Shown here piece after piece: positions 44,601 through 46,164 of a stretch of 46,164 nt of DNA (position 1 is its first letter; each line of letters starts with the position of its first letter). The position numbers were made by a program, and so were the translations under genes. This DNA is from Clostridiales bacterium (GTDB lineage Bacteria; Bacillota; Clostridia; Christensenellales; DTU072): assembly GCA_012520515.1 (NCBI GenBank), contig JAAYOD010000005.1:1-46164 (forward strand). The letters run 5' to 3'. The notes under the pieces are model-generated. The model saw nothing but the letters and a program-made list of their open reading frames with translations, had not been told where the DNA came from and ran no database searches.

Positions 44601-46164
44601 ATACGAATACGCTATGAGAAAGAATGACGACCCGTCATACAATCCTATCTTGGCAGGCATTAATGAGCAAAATATGCGACTTGACTTTTACAATGTCTAT
44701 GGTAAGCATGAAGTTTCTGGAGAGGACTTAAAGTTTAACGCTGAAAATGTAAACTATTTCTTCTTAAAGAAACTTGGACTAGAATGGGAGTTTAATGAGG
44801 AACAAATTAAGTATAATGGCGGAGAGCTTTTTGCATATGCCTACTTTGGACAAGGTCAAACTAAAATTAAGCTAGCTATAAAGGTAAATGTTGTAGCAAA
44901 AACAATTAGCTACGTGCAAATTAATGATGAAAACATAAACACATACACCATAGATAGTTTAATTGCATCCACTTACAAAATTCCCACCCAAACGGGAATA
45001 GGCACAGATGTAAAAGTATTCTTTGCAGACGGTACTTATCGTATTGTGCAATTACATAGGCCAGAGAGCGTAGACGACCAAACTTATTATAAAAGCTATT
45101 TGCCTACTGAGCTTGCTTGGTATATCCCCAATCCTAACTATATGGAAAGAGTTAGCCTTGCTACTGGCGCAAGTGATTTATTTGGCGCAATGGGTAATTC
45201 TACCTATGCAGAGATTAGTATAGGCTCACTTGGCGTTGATAAAGTCGACCTTTATGTAGAAGTGCCAGAAAGATGGATATCTATAGGCGATATGCGAAGT
45301 AAAGATGCTATTAAGGAAATTTCAGAGCATGGCGATGGCACATTTACGCTAGGCAACACCACTCAAGTAAGCATTTCTCCTGTAAAGTTTACTAAAGATG
45401 GCGAACTGTACGAATTTTTCACTATAAACCCATATGATGAGAATGGCAAACTTCCAAATGAAATTTATATGGAAGTGTACAAGCAGTACACAAACAGAAA
45501 TGAACGCATAATTAAAAAATACAAAGTAACTTGGCTAACTACCAATTTAGACAATGTAGAAACCAACATTTTATATATTGACGACGATGGCTTTGCAAGA
45601 CTTAAAAATCCAACAACTGACCAAAACGACTTCTTAGTTTATGGTGTTATAGGCGATGGCATTTTTACCCTTCAAATATCTACTTGGGTAAGAAATCTTG
45701 CAAGCAAACTTGTCACCATACAGTATGAGGGTATGGAAAAAGATGTTATGGAAATGACCATAGACCCTTATAAGCCTTATATATTGCCGTCAGCCTTTAC
45801 CGCAACGCTAGAAAGCGGCGAAAAGGTATACCGCAGCGATATAGAATGGATGGTAAGAAAAGACGGCGATGATATATGGATGCCAATTGTTGTAAAAGGC
45901 GGGCAACAGTATGACCCAGCGTACTATGATAAAGATGGCAAATATCTATTCCACTTTGAAGGCGGAACTTACTATGTTCGTTATATCCTAGAGGCATCAG
46001 GAAGCGTGCTAAGGCAAGAAATGCTTATTCGGATAGATGTTGAGCCAAGAACGATTGTTGCTGACACTATAAACATTTATGAAAGCGGTGGACTAGTAGC
46101 TGGTTATACCGATATTAATTACTATAAGGCAGACAGCCAAAGGCTGTTAGACCGCATTAATGCG
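41656..46164 (+). CDS. Large cell-surface lipoprotein, paralogue of the giant one (partial, runs off the right edge)
   Basis: The frame is open for 1503 codons to the last base with no stop, so the true size is larger. AAAGGAAAG lies just before the ATG, 13 bases after the giant gene, so the two are co-transcribed. The signal peptide ends in the lipobox LFAC with C24. The N-terminal module aligns with the giant protein: AGAYYRDEIMYLDISGL and LPKVYFENINLTLIL (about 42755-42905). A shared VPVIGIINIDPYEY segment (about 44572) matches VPVVDAIEIDPYDY of the giant protein. Ig-like LP...W units occur near 44310 (LPTQIEVEFTNGKTGWL), 45450 and 45785 (LPSAFTATLESGEKV...IEW). No enzymatic motif is seen. 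Function unknown. Confidence 0.85.
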   Translation, partial: MKKKLSLILILTMIVALALTLFACSQRPEEDIDDPLPNPAKEKITVPQAMQSTYEGIMAGSDVISKADSYAVESVYTIFTEQELNYTVTYKANYAANKQDSEIYLSFFDNSPKEHRNRLSLYYDSKNLYILTDYEKKFIENFSMTSMFDAFFDLVRYADLSDKMFSETGAYIFNRENSSLNLGIVLDSSSVDRTVVSQTRDSLSYTDITLDIISDTVNAYMDNYLGDIGDKFDVITKKYLGFRLSRVISPRFSYIKVSDMNFQRENGVADYAKVNMSGSFRDSSKYKIDAEIGYKTTEKINIKEKANFDPERFSHVNLGQNNYVGKIYIPALSKEDFDIRIVTNIDTESNANNELSLDITDAKNSHLAGAYYRDEIMYLDISGLDEQYVRGAVDLNAFNLPKVYFENINLTLILNAFYNSGIKMLTTILDRTFNIGDIENENLYSIIMENFDSEGNTIYYTITEELIQLIREDDTRTAELIADLINIPVEKIDSVLGKDFFANSAIKISYNLDTGTIGLSYYYDERLVFDLSVDAEEYKGVIFPEDTRLETNAYNRLIFPNDIKTELIVEFEVASAKESSDMSKALGAFIGDPSGNNTKYLIKKGQTLVLKAQASQKFVSLGSSDLVSEYLMRFDLFDAKDINNPLMSVYTNPRNLDEYLVTYRLPLGKDQYVNEQGLNFVIAKSEVALSLNKILGDNNVFEDTSLFGIVSDILKGKSSRTYVSNSDGYFSFVLQVENNPNTGEKYDPVQRLIGVSDLLARVKTRFLFSGVVLNDIMPASFDKPKLDAKFSNAIGVQSLYSPNSMWKDSIEVGINNQTINMAPNYISDSIKIGGDKKTYTPTCRLFGQEVSYTMSILSEIGTYEVARLVSNIITIDPSTTNKLPTQIEVEFTNGKTGWLTCKIEGLTDNIVTHAGYNLEVFANELSQSYTLRIGQNSIIEANFTVQVAVYNRTVIPLTDASTLEGMTDSNNVPVIGIINIDPYEYAMRKNDDPSYNPILAGINEQNMRLDFYNVYGKHEVSGEDLKFNAENVNYFFLKKLGLEWEFNEEQIKYNGGELFAYAYFGQGQTKIKLAIKVNVVAKTISYVQINDENINTYTIDSLIASTYKIPTQTGIGTDVKVFFADGTYRIVQLHRPESVDDQTYYKSYLPTELAWYIPNPNYMERVSLATGASDLFGAMGNSTYAEISIGSLGVDKVDLYVEVPERWISIGDMRSKDAIKEISEHGDGTFTLGNTTQVSISPVKFTKDGELYEFFTINPYDENGKLPNEIYMEVYKQYTNRNERIIKKYKVTWLTTNLDNVETNILYIDDDGFARLKNPTTDQNDFLVYGVIGDGIFTLQISTWVRNLASKLVTIQYEGMEKDVMEMTIDPYKPYILPSAFTATLESGEKVYRSDIEWMVRKDGDDIWMPIVVKGGQQYDPAYYDKDGKYLFHFEGGTYYVRYILEASGSVLRQEMLIRIDVEPRTIVADTINIYESGGLVAGYTDINYYKADSQRLLDRINA

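Overview
The window is about 46 kb of AT-rich bacterial chromosome around a replication origin. Gene content (rpmH-rnpA-yidD-yidC-jag-mnmE-mnmG-rsmG-parB, gyrBA, an EpsC-type cysE, cwlD-type amidase, KhpB/Jag, VanW-family protein), AGGAGG-type ribosome binding sites and many near-consensus sigma-A promoters point to a low-GC Gram-positive organism (Bacillota, most likely an uncultured clostridial lineage). TAA, TAG and TGA all end genes whose lengths match their families, so the standard bacterial code applies. I see no tRNA, rRNA, CRISPR array, transposase or phage gene.

Layout. 1-1327: leftward rplM-rpsI with promoter, structured leader and terminator; a strong promoter at the left edge fires out of the window. 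1380-5494: dnaA (apparently leaderless), oriC with DnaA boxes and a DnaA-trio array, dnaN, then a decayed glycosidase-like gene (GH31 pattern) where yaaA-recF often lies. 5557-12609: a parS site and one promoter driving rpmH-rnpA-yidD-yidC-jag-mnmE-dtd-mnmG-rsmG with tiny gaps or overlaps. 12613-18358: parB without parA, then gyrB-gyrA. 18362-26359: a membrane-anchored DUF1508 repeat protein, a VanW protein, a leftward operon (unknown four-helix membrane protein, cysE, cysS), ychF and uppP. 26360-26806: a long gap with a second DnaA-box cluster. 26807-29848: amidase, lipid/diacylglycerol kinase-like gene, then rpsF-ssb-rpsR.

29974 to the right edge: one promoter drives two adjacent very large lipoprotein genes, 3860 residues and at least 1503 residues (cut by the window end). 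They share a diagnostic N-terminal module and Ig-like repeats built on an LP...W pattern, so they are paralogues. This cell-surface locus is the most novel part of the window. Other unusual features are the origin-proximal dead GH31-like gene, the distal DnaA-box cluster, the orphan parB, and sequence deviations in RnpA, Dtd, YidC and S18.

All calls come from reading the sequence and recalled family motifs; no database search was run.
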